This document shows, one piece after another, positions 39,351-49,241 of a DNA stretch of 64,000 nucleotides. Under the pieces are notes generated by a model, which saw nothing but the letters and a program-made list of their open reading frames with translations, was not told the DNA's origin and searched no databases. The first letter of the stretch is position 1. The number at the start of each line of letters is the position of its first letter. A program made the position numbers and the translations under genes. The stretch is from Klebsiella pneumoniae (GTDB taxonomy: Bacteria > Desulfobacterota > Binatia > UBA12015). The DNA lies in the NCBI GenBank assembly GCA_945872365.1, contig CAMBZJ010000007.1, positions 1 to 64,000 on the forward strand. The letters are read 5' to 3'.

Positions 39351-40328
39351 ATGCGGACCGGTTCGATCCTGCGCGGACTCGCGGCGGCCCTGGTCGCGAC
39401 CGCGGTCTTCCTTGCGCTCGCCGAGATCGGTCTCCGCTTCTACCTGTCGCGCCACATCCTCTACGACGTCGAGATGTCGCGCTATGCGCAGCTGCTCAAG
39501 CTGGAATCGCCGAACCCCGAGATCGGCCACGTGCACCGCCCGGGGGCCCACGCCCGGCTCATGGGAGTCGACGTGCAGATCAACTCCGACGGCCTGCGCG
39601 ACGTCGAGCACGAGCGCGCGCGCGACGGTCGTCGCCGGATCGCGATCCTCGGCGACTCGCTCACCTTCGGCTGGGGCGTCGAGCGCGAGGAGACCTTCGC
39701 CGCCCTCCTCGGCGAGATGCTCGGCCGCCGGACGCCGACCGAGATCGTGAACTTCGGTACCGGGAACTACGACACGACCCAAGAGGTCGCCCTCTTCCGC
39801 GAGAAGGGTCTCGCCTACCAGCCCGACGAGGTCGTGCTCTTCTACTTCATCAACGACGCCGAGCCGGTCCCGCACAAGAGTCCGCTCTCGTTCCTCGCGA
39901 ATTTCCGCGTCACGACCTTCTACTGGTCGCGGCTGCGCGAACTCTTCTCCGGGACGTCGAAGAACGAGGACTTCCGGACCTACTACGGCGATCTCTACCA
40001 GGAGGGTCGACCGGGCTGGGAGGCGACGAAGACGGCACTCCGCTCCCTCGCGAGCCTCTGCCGCGAGCGCGGAATCGAACTGCGGGTGGTGATCCTGCCC
40101 GAGCTCCACGATCTGGCCCACTACCCGTTCACCGAGGCCCACGCGAAGGTCGCGCGCCTGCTGCGCGAGGAGAACGTACCCGTCCTCGACCTGGCACCTC
40201 CTCTCGCCGACCAGTCCGACCCGCATTCGCTGTGGGTCTCGCTCGACGACGCGCACCCCAACGCGCTCGCCCACCGGTTGATCGCCGAGCGGACCCTGCC
40301 ATTCCTCGCCGGCGACGCCGGCCGCTAG
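39351..40328 (+). CDS. Membrane-anchored SGNH/GDSL-type hydrolase (divergent from previous)
   Basis: N-terminal TM; IAILGDSLTFGWGVEREETF, NFGTGNYDTTQEV, DDAHPNALAHRLIAE (DxxH). Confidence 0.82.
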   Translation: MRTGSILRGLAAALVATAVFLALAEIGLRFYLSRHILYDVEMSRYAQLLKLESPNPEIGHVHRPGAHARLMGVDVQINSDGLRDVEHERARDGRRRIAILGDSLTFGWGVEREETFAALLGEMLGRRTPTEIVNFGTGNYDTTQEVALFREKGLAYQPDEVVLFYFINDAEPVPHKSPLSFLANFRVTTFYWSRLRELFSGTSKNEDFRTYYGDLYQEGRPGWEATKTALRSLASLCRERGIELRVVILPELHDLAHYPFTEAHAKVARLLREENVPVLDLAPPLADQSDPHSLWVSLDDAHPNALAHRLIAERTLPFLAGDAGR

Positions 40329-41998
40329 CGGCGCACCGCGGGCGCGGTCGTGATCGTATCCGGCGGCGGGGCGTCGGATACGACGACGTTCGCCTCGCGG
40401 TAGAACATCAAAACGAACGCGATCAGGAGCATCGCCGTGCCCGCGATCGTCCCGCCGAGGCGTCCGAGCGGACCCGCGACGCGGAGTTCGAGCAGGCGTG
40501 CTGCGGCGAGCATGAGGGCGAGCACGCCCATCGCGACGTGCGTCACCTGGACGAGGTAACTCGCCTTGCCCTCGAAGGCGGTGTGGGCGTGGGTCACGAG
40601 CAGGATCCCGCCCGCCGCCGCCAGCATCGGGAAGACCCATGCGCGGCGGTCCGGTCGGTCCGCCGTCCGGGCCCGCCACTCGACCAGGCCGAGGGCGAGG
40701 GCGAGTCCCGCGGCGAGCCGGTGCTGAAAACCCTCGGAGTCGCTCGCGAAGGGCGACAGCGTGCCGAGGGGCCAGATGCCGTCGCTCGCACAGGAGCGCA
40801 GGAAGACGAAGGCCGCCAGCACGACGAGACCGAGCGGCCAGTGGCGCGCCCAGCGCGCACGCGGTGCGAGCAGCATGCAGACGGCCATCGGCAGCACGAC
40901 GAGCCCCGCCACGTTGTGGCTGAAGTTCGACCAGGAGTACTCGGTCGACGACCGCTGCCAGCCGACGACGGCGAGCGGGTCGGTCGCCGCGGCACGCTTG
41001 GTCGCGACCGACGGCGTGTGCAGGGTCGGCCACTTGGGTGCAAACGTGGTGGCCACCTCGGCGAGAGTCGCCTGGGTCTCGACCGTGTCGACGGCGGGTG
41101 GCTGCGAGGCGAGTGACGCAGCGGTAAACAGCGCTCCGACCAGCAGCAGGGCCTCGACCGAGACGAAGGCGGCGTCGCGTCCGCCCGCCCGTCGCGCCGG
41201 CGTCGGGCGCGACGCGCGACGGGCCGCGAGAAAGGTGCTGCCACCGAGGCAGAGGGCGAGTCCGACGAGAGCGAGCTTGCCCAGCAGGAGCGAGCCCGGC
41301 CCCGAGCCGACGAGCGCCTGCCAGGAGCCGAGGTATACGGCCGCGAGCGGGACACCGGTCGCGATCGAGAGTGCGACGGCCGGGAGCGCGACGCGCGAGA
41401 AGGAGTCGACCGCACCGGCGAAGGACGCGGCCTCGGCGGTCGACGCATCGGCTCGACCGCGCCGCCAGAGGAGCGCCAAGTGGAGCACCCCGCCGACCCA
41501 GGCGCCGGTCGCGGCCTGGTGCGCGACCGTCAGCGCCATGAGCCACCCGCGGTCCTCGAGACGCGAGGTCGCGTGCGTGAGCCATGCGCCGGCGACCAGG
41601 ATCGCGAGCACGGTCGCCCCGACGAAGGCCCAACGCGAGGGATCATCGGTGCGCGCCCGCAGGCGGCGCGCGGCGACGGCGAGAACGAGGGCAAGGAGGA
41701 GTCGAGCCACGGCGGCGCGCGCCTGCGCCGTCGCGCCGAACAGCGCGAGCGCGTCGGAACCGAGATAGCTCCGCAGCAGGAGCAGCTTGACGGCGAGCAG
41801 TCCGGCCTGGCAGAGCGCGAGCCCGAGAGCCGAGCGTTCCAGCAGCGAGGCGGCGCGCACGACGACGGGATCGCCGCGCTCGCATCGGGTCGCACGCAGG
41901 ACGACGAGTCCCCACGGAACCGACGCCACGACGAGCGAGAGCAGGACGAGAACAAGCCCGTCGAGGAGGCCGCCGCCGAACTCGGCGATTCCGAGCAC
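40325..41998 (-). CDS. CopD-family copper-resistance/uptake membrane protein
   Basis: 557-aa polytopic protein; CopD-like WLMALTVAHQAATGAWVGGVLHLALL; six bp downstream of the copC-like gene. Confidence 0.82.
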   Translation of the reverse strand: MLGIAEFGGGLLDGLVLVLLSLVVASVPWGLVVLRATRCERGDPVVVRAASLLERSALGLALCQAGLLAVKLLLLRSYLGSDALALFGATAQARAAVARLLLALVLAVAARRLRARTDDPSRWAFVGATVLAILVAGAWLTHATSRLEDRGWLMALTVAHQAATGAWVGGVLHLALLWRRGRADASTAEAASFAGAVDSFSRVALPAVALSIATGVPLAAVYLGSWQALVGSGPGSLLLGKLALVGLALCLGGSTFLAARRASRPTPARRAGGRDAAFVSVEALLLVGALFTAASLASQPPAVDTVETQATLAEVATTFAPKWPTLHTPSVATKRAAATDPLAVVGWQRSSTEYSWSNFSHNVAGLVVLPMAVCMLLAPRARWARHWPLGLVVLAAFVFLRSCASDGIWPLGTLSPFASDSEGFQHRLAAGLALALGLVEWRARTADRPDRRAWVFPMLAAAGGILLVTHAHTAFEGKASYLVQVTHVAMGVLALMLAAARLLELRVAGPLGRLGGTIAGTAMLLIAFVLMFYREANVVVSDAPPPDTITTAPAVRR

Positions 41999-42004
41999 CT
42001 CGGG

Positions 42005-42358
42005 TCAGTTCCCCGAAGTGACCGTGAACCGCAACAGGTTCTCGGTCACGTGGCCGTCGACGGCGAGAACCTTGTAGCGAAGCCCCCACGCGCCGGCCGC
42101 GAGTCCCGGCAGTTCGAGCGCGATCTCGTTGGGCGCGGCCCCGGCGTGCAGGGCGATCTCGCGTTGCGACTTCCCGGCATCGACGAGCACGACGCGCGAG
42201 AGCCCGGGTTCGACCGCCGAGTTGAAACTCAGCGTCACGCTGCGCGGGGAGCCTGCCGCGATCTCGTTCGGAAGAGTCGACTTCTTCAGGACGGCATGGG
42301 CCGACGCGGCCGAAGCGACCAGAACGAGGGCTGCGGAGAGCGCGAGAGTGCGGCGCAC
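42005..42358 (-). CDS. copC: CopC/YobA-family periplasmic copper-binding protein
   Basis: Signal peptide, mature start HAVLKKSTLP, VTLSFNSAVEPG, YKVLAVDGHVTENLLRFTV. Confidence 0.88.
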   Translation of the reverse strand: MRRTLALSAALVLVASAASAHAVLKKSTLPNEIAAGSPRSVTLSFNSAVEPGLSRVVLVDAGKSQREIALHAGAAPNEIALELPGLAAGAWGLRYKVLAVDGHVTENLLRFTVTSGN

Positions 42359-42526
42359 CCGTCCCGGTTACACCCCGCACGCGGTGACCGGCAAGGCGGA
42401 CCGGGGGAGGGGCCGCGGTCGGTCGAATGGGCAGCACACTCCCTGGCGGGGCAACGCCGGACCAGGGGTCCGCCGCATGGAGGCTCCGGGACGTCGGAAG
42501 GCTCCGTCCCGAGCCGGAACGCACCG

Positions 42527-43495
42527 TCAGGCGGGGCGCACGACGCGGTAGACGACCGATCCCGCAGCGACCGGTGTCGCCGTCGCGCGCGTCGACACCT
42601 CGACCGCGATCGAGAAGTATTCGCCGCTGCACCAGGGCGGCTGGGCGACGGCGACCAGGTCCGCGCCCGCGGGCGCGCTCGCAAGCGTCAGGTGCATGGC
42701 GATCGTCGAGGCGCGCCCGCGCGGGTCGAAGCCGCCCGCCGTCCATGCGGAGGCGCCGCCAGCGGCGTCGATCAGGGTCGCGATCGCGCCGGCGTGGACG
42801 GCGCCCGAGGCGTCGGCGAGCAGATCCTGCCAGGGGAGAAGGGCGATCACCCCCGCGCCGGGAATGCGGGCGGAGCGCACCTGGAGTCGCGCCGAGAAGG
42901 CGGAGCCGCTGAATCGCGCGAAGGCGAGTCGCTCGAGTGCGGCGCGATGGTCCTCGGGAAGGGTCTGCGCCGGATCGCCCGCGCCGGGTCCATCGCCGCC
43001 TTGCTCGACGCGGTCGGCGGCGCCCCGCCGACCATGCGTGGCCGTCGGCGCCCCGCCCGCGGTACCGGTCCGGGCCGCGAGCATCCCGCGCGCGATCGTC
43101 GCACCATCCTCGGTCGCGACGTCCACGTCGGCGAAGCCGACGACCCGGCCGCGGCGCACGACCCGCGCATCTGCGACCACGTCGCGCTCGACGGCCGGCG
43201 CGACGAAGTGGATCGAGAGATCGACGGCGGTGGGTCGGGAAGCACTTGCGGGGGCGGACGGAGACGGTGCCGATGCCGTCGCGCGTTCGAGTGCGAGCGA
43301 ACCCGCGGTTTCGACGAGCGAGGCGATGACCCCGCCGTGCAGGGTGCCGTTGCGGTTCGCGTTGTCGCCGCGATGCGCGAGGCGGATACGGACACCGCCT
43401 CGGGTCGACTCGGCGCGTTCGAGTCCCAGCGTCCGCAGGTAGGGCCCGTCGAGCGGGATCGGCTGAACGGCGACGGGATCGGGATCGGACGGCAT
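42527..43495 (-). CDS. Fused double hot-dog (PaaI/acyl-CoA thioesterase-like) protein
   Basis: Two hot-dog signatures in one polypeptide: NGTLHGGVIASLVETAGSLAL and GAVHAGAIATLIDAAGGASAW. Confidence 0.75.
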   Translation of the reverse strand: MPSDPDPVAVQPIPLDGPYLRTLGLERAESTRGGVRIRLAHRGDNANRNGTLHGGVIASLVETAGSLALERATASAPSPSAPASASRPTAVDLSIHFVAPAVERDVVADARVVRRGRVVGFADVDVATEDGATIARGMLAARTGTAGGAPTATHGRRGAADRVEQGGDGPGAGDPAQTLPEDHRAALERLAFARFSGSAFSARLQVRSARIPGAGVIALLPWQDLLADASGAVHAGAIATLIDAAGGASAWTAGGFDPRGRASTIAMHLTLASAPAGADLVAVAQPPWCSGEYFSIAVEVSTRATATPVAAGSVVYRVVRPA

Positions 43496-43576
43496 GGCGA
43501 CTCGCTCGAACGGTCGGGGGGATCGCAGGGGGCGGGGGATCGCGTCGAAGCCCCCCGGACTGATAGCGTCGCGCCC

Positions 43577-44407
43577 GTGACGCCGCACCCGAGGCTCTCG
43601 CTCAGCCAGGCTTCCACGATCGGCTGGCCACTCGCGCGCGACCTCGATCTCTTCGCCGCGCAGGGAATCCGCGACGTATCGCTCCTGCTTCGCAAACTCG
43701 AGGCGACCGGCGACCGCGCGCGTGCGATCGCCGACGTCGTGGCGAGCCCGGGCCTGCGCGTCGACAACCTCGCCGTCGGGGACTCGTTCGAACTGGCGGA
43801 CCCCGGGCAGTGGGAGCGTGGGCGCGACCGCCTGCGCTCCTGCCTCGACGCGGCCGCGGCGCTCGGAAGCCGCTGCGTGGTCGTCACCACCGGCGGTCCC
43901 GCGGGCCTCACCTGGGAGGCTGCGGCCGACGCACTCGAGGAGGCGATCGCTCCGGTCGTCGCCGAGGCACGGTCGTACGGCCAGGAACTCGCGGTCGAGA
44001 ACACCAACGGCTTGAGACTCGACATCAGCTTCGCGAATACGCTGCGCGACGCCTGCGACCTCGCCCGCCGGCTTGGACTCGGCGTGTGCATGGAGATCAA
44101 CAACGCCTGGTGCGAGCGCGGGCTGATGGACACCGTGCGCCGCAACCTGGACCTGCTGCGCATCGTGCAGGTGAACGACTTCGTCGTCGGCACCCTGCAG
44201 ACGCCCGATCGCGCAGTCCCCGGCGACGGCGACATCCCGCTGCGCCGCATCCTCGGCGGCCTGCTCGACGCCGGTTACCGCGGCTTCTTCGAACTCGAGA
44301 TCCTCGGGCCGAGGATCGAGGCGGAGGGCTACGAGTCGGCGGTCCGACGCAGCCTCGCCCATCTCGGGACGCTCCTCGAGGAACTCGGAGCAGGACCGCC
44401 GGGCTGA
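43577..44407 (+). CDS. Sugar phosphate isomerase/epimerase (xylose isomerase-like TIM barrel)
   Basis: VVVTTGGPAGLTWEAAADALEEAIAPVVAEARSYGQELAVENTN, VCMEINNAWCERGL, VQVNDFVVGT, GYRGFFELEILGPRIEAEGY. GTG start. Confidence 0.82.
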   Translation: MTPHPRLSLSQASTIGWPLARDLDLFAAQGIRDVSLLLRKLEATGDRARAIADVVASPGLRVDNLAVGDSFELADPGQWERGRDRLRSCLDAAAALGSRCVVVTTGGPAGLTWEAAADALEEAIAPVVAEARSYGQELAVENTNGLRLDISFANTLRDACDLARRLGLGVCMEINNAWCERGLMDTVRRNLDLLRIVQVNDFVVGTLQTPDRAVPGDGDIPLRRILGGLLDAGYRGFFELEILGPRIEAEGYESAVRRSLAHLGTLLEELGAGPPG

Positions 44408-44498
44408 GCGCCGGCACGCGGTGCGGACCGAGGTCGTGGACCGGGCCGGCGCCTGCGTTCGACCGACGACTCGCCGACGCCCGGCCCGCGCTCGTATC

Positions 44499-44747
44499 TC
44501 AGCCGGCGAGCGCCGCCAGGTCCCTCAGGTGCAGGACCCCGAACAGGAGCGTCTGCACGATCTGCAAGCCGAGCGAACCACCCGCGGCCCGGAGCGTCGG
44601 CAGGTAGATCAGCGTCTCCACGGCGTGCGCGACGAGCATGAGCCAGAACACGGCGCGACCGATCTGCGAGGCCGGCATCGCCTTGCCTCCGACGACACAT
44701 CCGAGCGCCCATCCCCAGACGCCCAGCAACAGGGTCTTCGAGATCAT
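44499..44747 (-). CDS. Small membrane protein (DUF1145-like)
   Basis: 82 aa, about 2-3 hydrophobic segments; AVFWLMLVAHAVETLIYLPTL. Confidence 0.5.
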   Translation of the reverse strand: MISKTLLLGVWGWALGCVVGGKAMPASQIGRAVFWLMLVAHAVETLIYLPTLRAAGGSLGLQIVQTLLFGVLHLRDLAALAG

Positions 44748-44900
44748 CGATTCGCTCCCATGGCCGGGATGGTTCCGCCCCAGGCACGGCTTCCCGGATT
44801 CTCCCGTCGCCCCGCAGGCGACACCCTCCGAAATACGCGACCGTTCCTACCATGCTTGGGGTTCGGTACGAACCGGCCGAGTGGGTACCGACGGCGGACG

Positions 44901-44931
44901 AAAAAGGGGGAGCGGCCGATGCCGCTCCCCC
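44901..44931 (-). terminator. Rho-independent terminator (minus strand)
   Basis: Minus strand GGGGGAGCGG-CATCGG-CCGCTCCCCC-TTTTT: perfect 10-bp stem, 6-nt loop, U5 tract, downstream of CDS 44985..45590. Confidence 0.85.
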
Positions 44932-44984
44932 TCTCGACTCCGCACCGGACGGGCCGTCAGGGCCCGCCGGAGGTGCCAGGCCTG

Positions 44985-45590
44985 CTAGGGCAGGCGCTTG
45001 CAGGTCAGCTTCACGTCGCGCGCCGCCGTGTACGTGCAGGGATCGACCGAGTCGCCGCGATGCAGGCTGTCGGGCGTGTTGATCACCACCGCGAGCGGCG
45101 TGTTGGCGATCGAGAGCGCCGGGGTGATCTCGCGCTTGCCCGCCCGGACCACGACCTGGAAGAAGCTCAGGGCCGAGCGCGGCGAGAGCCGGAACAGGCC
45201 CGAGTCGTTCTTGCAGCGGACCCGCGGATAGCGGCTGCCGCTCGCCTTGCAGTCGGTAGAGGCGAAGGTGATTTCGTCGACCTGGACGAAGGAGCTGCCC
45301 GCGCTGTCCACGTAGCCGAAGGCGACCCCGACGCCGTTCTGGGCGATGTCGTCCGGCATGGTCGCGCTCGGAAGCGTGTTCATCTCGCCGTCGGCATTCC
45401 AGATGTCGGTGTTCGGCGTGACGCGATCCCGGATTTCCGCCTTGCGAAGGCTGAATGAACAGTCCTCGATACCGTCGCTGTCGATGAGACAGGCCTGCGC
45501 GGACGAGGCCGCGACGAGTCCGATCCCGGCCACGAAGGCGAGGGCAAGGAGAGACATCCAGAGGCGCTGCGCCGGCTTCGTTCTCGTCAT
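44985..45590 (-). CDS. Secreted hypothetical protein
   Basis: 201 aa, signal peptide LALAFVAGIGLVAASSAQA, followed by a strong terminator. Confidence 0.7.
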   Translation of the reverse strand: MTRTKPAQRLWMSLLALAFVAGIGLVAASSAQACLIDSDGIEDCSFSLRKAEIRDRVTPNTDIWNADGEMNTLPSATMPDDIAQNGVGVAFGYVDSAGSSFVQVDEITFASTDCKASGSRYPRVRCKNDSGLFRLSPRSALSFFQVVVRAGKREITPALSIANTPLAVVINTPDSLHRGDSVDPCTYTAARDVKLTCKRLP

Positions 45591-45815
45591 GATCGATGGC
45601 TCCTCGGGTTTCGGGTGCGGGGCTGGGCCGGAGGCTCCGAAGGAGCCGTCCGGGCGCGATGCTGCGGGATTCCGTTGGGGGAGTCAACGCTTTTTTCCCA
45701 CAAGGCCACAGGAAAGCGCCGACGCGACGCGTTACGGAAGACTTCGGAGCGGACCGGTGGGCCGTCTTGCGCATCCGAGGCTCGATTGCCGGCGTGACGC
45801 TCGGTGCTCCGTTCG

Positions 45816-48800
45816 CTAGCCGACCGCGGCGACCGAGGCCTGCAGCATCTCCTCGGGCATCGGCGCACGCAGGCGCCAGGTGATCCCGACGGGCTGCGAT
45901 CCCTTGTGGCCCACGTAGTCGACCGCGCCCAGGAACACGAACGGCGACGTCGTACCCGCCTCGGTCTTCGCGGTCTCGCGGACGAAGAGGAAGACGCTGT
46001 TGCCCCGCTGTCGGTGGTGAATGTAGCGCTGCACGGTCTGCGTTTCGGGACGCTGGATGCTCTGCGTCTCCCAGTGAAACAGCGTGCGCGAGATCGCGTA
46101 GTCGCGGTAGCGCGTAGACGGGGAAAATCGGTCCTCGGCCTTGTGCAGCGTGACGAAAAAGAAGTCGCTCTCGAGTGTCTGCATGTAGAGTACGCCCTCG
46201 CGGGGCTGGTACGGCTTCTCCGGCGTGCTGCGACCTATCGCCGCGAGCACCTCGCTGCGGCTGTAGACGCCGTGGACTTCGAGCGGGATCGACTCTCCCA
46301 GCTCCCGCGCCGCGGACGTCAGACGGCCGCTGCGCTCCTCGTGCAAGGCGAGAAGGGCTCGAAGATCCAAGCGCGCCGCCGGCGCGGCCCAGAGCCGGCG
46401 CAGGCCCTCCTCGAGCGGGATCACCCGGTCGTCCCACAATCCGAGGTGCAGCATCGCGACCATGCGCTGCTCGCACGGCGATAGTTCCGCGGGTACCGGG
46501 GGGCGATCGCGCCCGAGGTGTTCGAGATAGAAGGCGACTCGGCGAGGATCGTCCACGTGGACCAGGCGGGTGATCGCCTTGCAGAGCTTCTTCTCGTCCT
46601 CGGTGGGCGTCGCGTCATCGAATCCGGCGGCGCGCCGCAGCGCGGTCCACCCGGGGCGGGTCGGCCGGAAGACCTCGGTCAGCTCGCGGCCGGTCTCGTC
46701 GAGGAATCGACCGAGGTCGGCGTCGGGGCCCGCCGCCCGGAGGTCGGCCACGAGGTCGGCGAACTGACCGCCGAGGCTCTCTCTCAGGTTGTCGAGAACC
46801 CGCTCGCGGGCGACGCGATCGAGTTCGAAGTGCACCCCGGGCGGCAGCGTTGCGAAGCCCTTGTCGATCCCCTCCTGCAGGCCCTTTCGCGTCACGCCGA
46901 GCATGCTCGTGAAACGGGGTGCGAAGCGGAACTCCTTGCGGTGGTTCCCGATGAAGTCGAGCACCGTGCAAACGCTCTTTCCCGGGGCGTGCCTGAGCCC
47001 GCGACCGAGCTGCTGGATGAACACCGTCGCGGACTCGGTCGGGCGCAGCATCAGGATGGTGTCGACCGGCGGGATGTCGACGCCCTCGTTGAATACGTCG
47101 ACGGAAAAGATGCAGCGGATATCGCCCCGCGCGAGCCGGGTGATCGCCTGCTGGCGCTCTTCCGCCGACGAGTCGGCGTCGATGGCGACGCTCAACACGC
47201 CGCGACCCGTGAAGCGGGCTGCCATGAACCTCGCGTGTGCACGGCTGACGCAGAAGCCGAGCGCCCTCATCCGTCGCGGGTCGCTCACGAGCCGCGTGAC
47301 CTGCTGCAGGATGCGGACGACCCGCACCTCGTCGTGGAGGTAGAGCACCTCGAGTTCCGAGACGTCGTAGCCGTTGGTCCGCCAGGCGACGCCGGTCAGG
47401 TCGGTTTCGTCGTTCAGGCCGAAATAGTGGAACGGCGCCAGCAACTGGTCTTCGAGCGCTTTCCACAGGCGGATCTCGGCCGCCATCCGTCCGTCGAACC
47501 AGGTCCGGATGTCCCTGCCGTCGGTTCGTTCGGGCGTGGCGGTGAGCCCGAGCAGAAGCTTCGGCTTGAAGTGTTCGAGCAGGCGGACGTAGGTCGCCGC
47601 AGCAGCGTGGTGGAACTCGTCGATGACGACGACGTCGAAGCGCGACGGGTCGATCGAGGCGAGGTCGACGTGCGCCAGCGACTGGACGCTCGCGAACACG
47701 TGCCGCCCGGCCTCGGGCCGCTTTCCGCCGACGTAGAGTTCGCCGAAGGCCGAGTCGCGCGTGGTCAGCCGGAACACCGCCGCCGACTGCTTCAGGATCT
47801 CGTTGCGGTGCGCGACGAACAGGAGCGACGGGTCGTGGCCCATCCGTTCGTGGCCGCGCAGGCGCGCGTAGTCGAATCCCGCGATGAACGTCTTGCCGGT
47901 TCCCGTGGCGGCGACGATCAGGTTGCGCCAGCGTCCGTGGCGAACCCGTTCGGCTTCGAGCCGATCGAGGATCGTACGCTGGAACGGGTACGGGGCGACG
48001 TCGACCCGCGGCAGCGGCAGGTCATCGTCGCCCGCGGCGGCCTGCTGCTGTGCGGCGAGGGCCGCCATAAACCGATCGCGGTCGTAGCGCTCGACGTGCT
48101 CGTCTTCCCAGAGGGCCTCAAAGGCAAGACGAAAGCGGTCGATCATCGCCGGGGTCTCGGCCTGCGCCAGGCGGACGTTCCACTCGAGTCCGTCGACGAG
48201 GGCGCTGTGCGAGAGGTTCGAGCTGCCAATGTAGGCGGTGGAGAGGCCTGAATCGCGCGAGAACATCCAGGCCTTGGCGTGCAGCCGCGTCGACTGCGTC
48301 TCGTAGGAGACGCGGATCTCGGCTCCGATCCCGACCAGGGCGTCGAGAGCTCGGGTCTCGGTCGCGCCGCAATAGGTGGTCGTGATGATGCGAACCCGGC
48401 CACCGCGCTCGCGAAAACCGCGCAAGGCATCGATGACGATGCGGACGCCGCTCCACTTGAGGAAGGCACACAGCAGCATCACCTCGTCGGCGGAGTCGAT
48501 CTCGAGCGGAAGTTCCTGCCCGATGCTCGGCTCCCCGCGACCGTTCACGAGGAGCGAACTCGAGCGCAGGGGGGCGTGCGGCCGCACGGGAACGCGCCGG
48601 ATCGAGCCGGGCTCCGGGACGGCAAGAAGTTCCGTCGCGGAGGCTGCGACGGACCCGTCGGCGGCGACGGCCTGCGAATGGGCTCGGAGGACGTCGAGCA
48701 GGGCATTTGAGAGGGCGACTTGTCGTCGGACCTTCGCTTCCTTGTCCGGCTCGGACTCGGCGACCTGGGCGAGCGCCGCTCGGATCGGTTTCGCGAGGAA

Positions 48801-48932
48801 TTGGGCGAGGACGTCGTGGGAATCGACGGGGTCGAGCCGGCGGGTCCGGGCCTCGTGAGTGTCCCGGATGAGGCGGTCGAGGGCGTCGGTGACGACGTGC
48901 TCGTAGAGTCCGTGGGGGAGGGAGGGGGGCAT
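45816..48932 (-). CDS. PLD-like nuclease domain + SF2 (DEAD/DEAH) helicase + DUF3427 C-terminal domain
   Basis: PLD HxK motif STRLHAKAWMFSRDSGLSTAYIGSSNLSHSAL; helicase VAATGTGKTFIAGFDYA, VIDEFHHA, GLTATPERTDG, FIQQLGRGLRH; C-terminal YMQTLESDFFFVTLHKAEDRFSPSTRYRDYAISRTLFHWETQS. Start MPPSLPHGLYEHVV at 48932. Confidence 0.88.
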   Translation of the reverse strand: MPPSLPHGLYEHVVTDALDRLIRDTHEARTRRLDPVDSHDVLAQFLAKPIRAALAQVAESEPDKEAKVRRQVALSNALLDVLRAHSQAVAADGSVAASATELLAVPEPGSIRRVPVRPHAPLRSSSLLVNGRGEPSIGQELPLEIDSADEVMLLCAFLKWSGVRIVIDALRGFRERGGRVRIITTTYCGATETRALDALVGIGAEIRVSYETQSTRLHAKAWMFSRDSGLSTAYIGSSNLSHSALVDGLEWNVRLAQAETPAMIDRFRLAFEALWEDEHVERYDRDRFMAALAAQQQAAAGDDDLPLPRVDVAPYPFQRTILDRLEAERVRHGRWRNLIVAATGTGKTFIAGFDYARLRGHERMGHDPSLLFVAHRNEILKQSAAVFRLTTRDSAFGELYVGGKRPEAGRHVFASVQSLAHVDLASIDPSRFDVVVIDEFHHAAAATYVRLLEHFKPKLLLGLTATPERTDGRDIRTWFDGRMAAEIRLWKALEDQLLAPFHYFGLNDETDLTGVAWRTNGYDVSELEVLYLHDEVRVVRILQQVTRLVSDPRRMRALGFCVSRAHARFMAARFTGRGVLSVAIDADSSAEERQQAITRLARGDIRCIFSVDVFNEGVDIPPVDTILMLRPTESATVFIQQLGRGLRHAPGKSVCTVLDFIGNHRKEFRFAPRFTSMLGVTRKGLQEGIDKGFATLPPGVHFELDRVARERVLDNLRESLGGQFADLVADLRAAGPDADLGRFLDETGRELTEVFRPTRPGWTALRRAAGFDDATPTEDEKKLCKAITRLVHVDDPRRVAFYLEHLGRDRPPVPAELSPCEQRMVAMLHLGLWDDRVIPLEEGLRRLWAAPAARLDLRALLALHEERSGRLTSAARELGESIPLEVHGVYSRSEVLAAIGRSTPEKPYQPREGVLYMQTLESDFFFVTLHKAEDRFSPSTRYRDYAISRTLFHWETQSIQRPETQTVQRYIHHRQRGNSVFLFVRETAKTEAGTTSPFVFLGAVDYVGHKGSQPVGITWRLRAPMPEEMLQASVAAVG

Positions 48933-49241
48933 GCGGACAATGTCGGGACGCAGCCTCGGGGCTCGGGGCTCGCTCGATCCTTCCCACGTCATGGCAACGT
49001 TGGTGTCGAGCAACTTATCCCATCGGGGCAGCGATCTCGAGCGAGAGAGCCCTCGACCGGGGGACCGGCAGGGGCTCCGCCTGCGGCACACCGCTCGCCG
49101 GGCTCGGCAGGCCCGGCATCAGCTCCCCGAGTGACCAGGCTCCAGGGGGTGCTCGCTGCCGTCGCCGGATGTTGCCCCGGCGGCAGCACCCGGGGCGTAC
49201 ACCGGCGCCTCCGCGATCGGTCATCTTCTCCTATCGGCACA

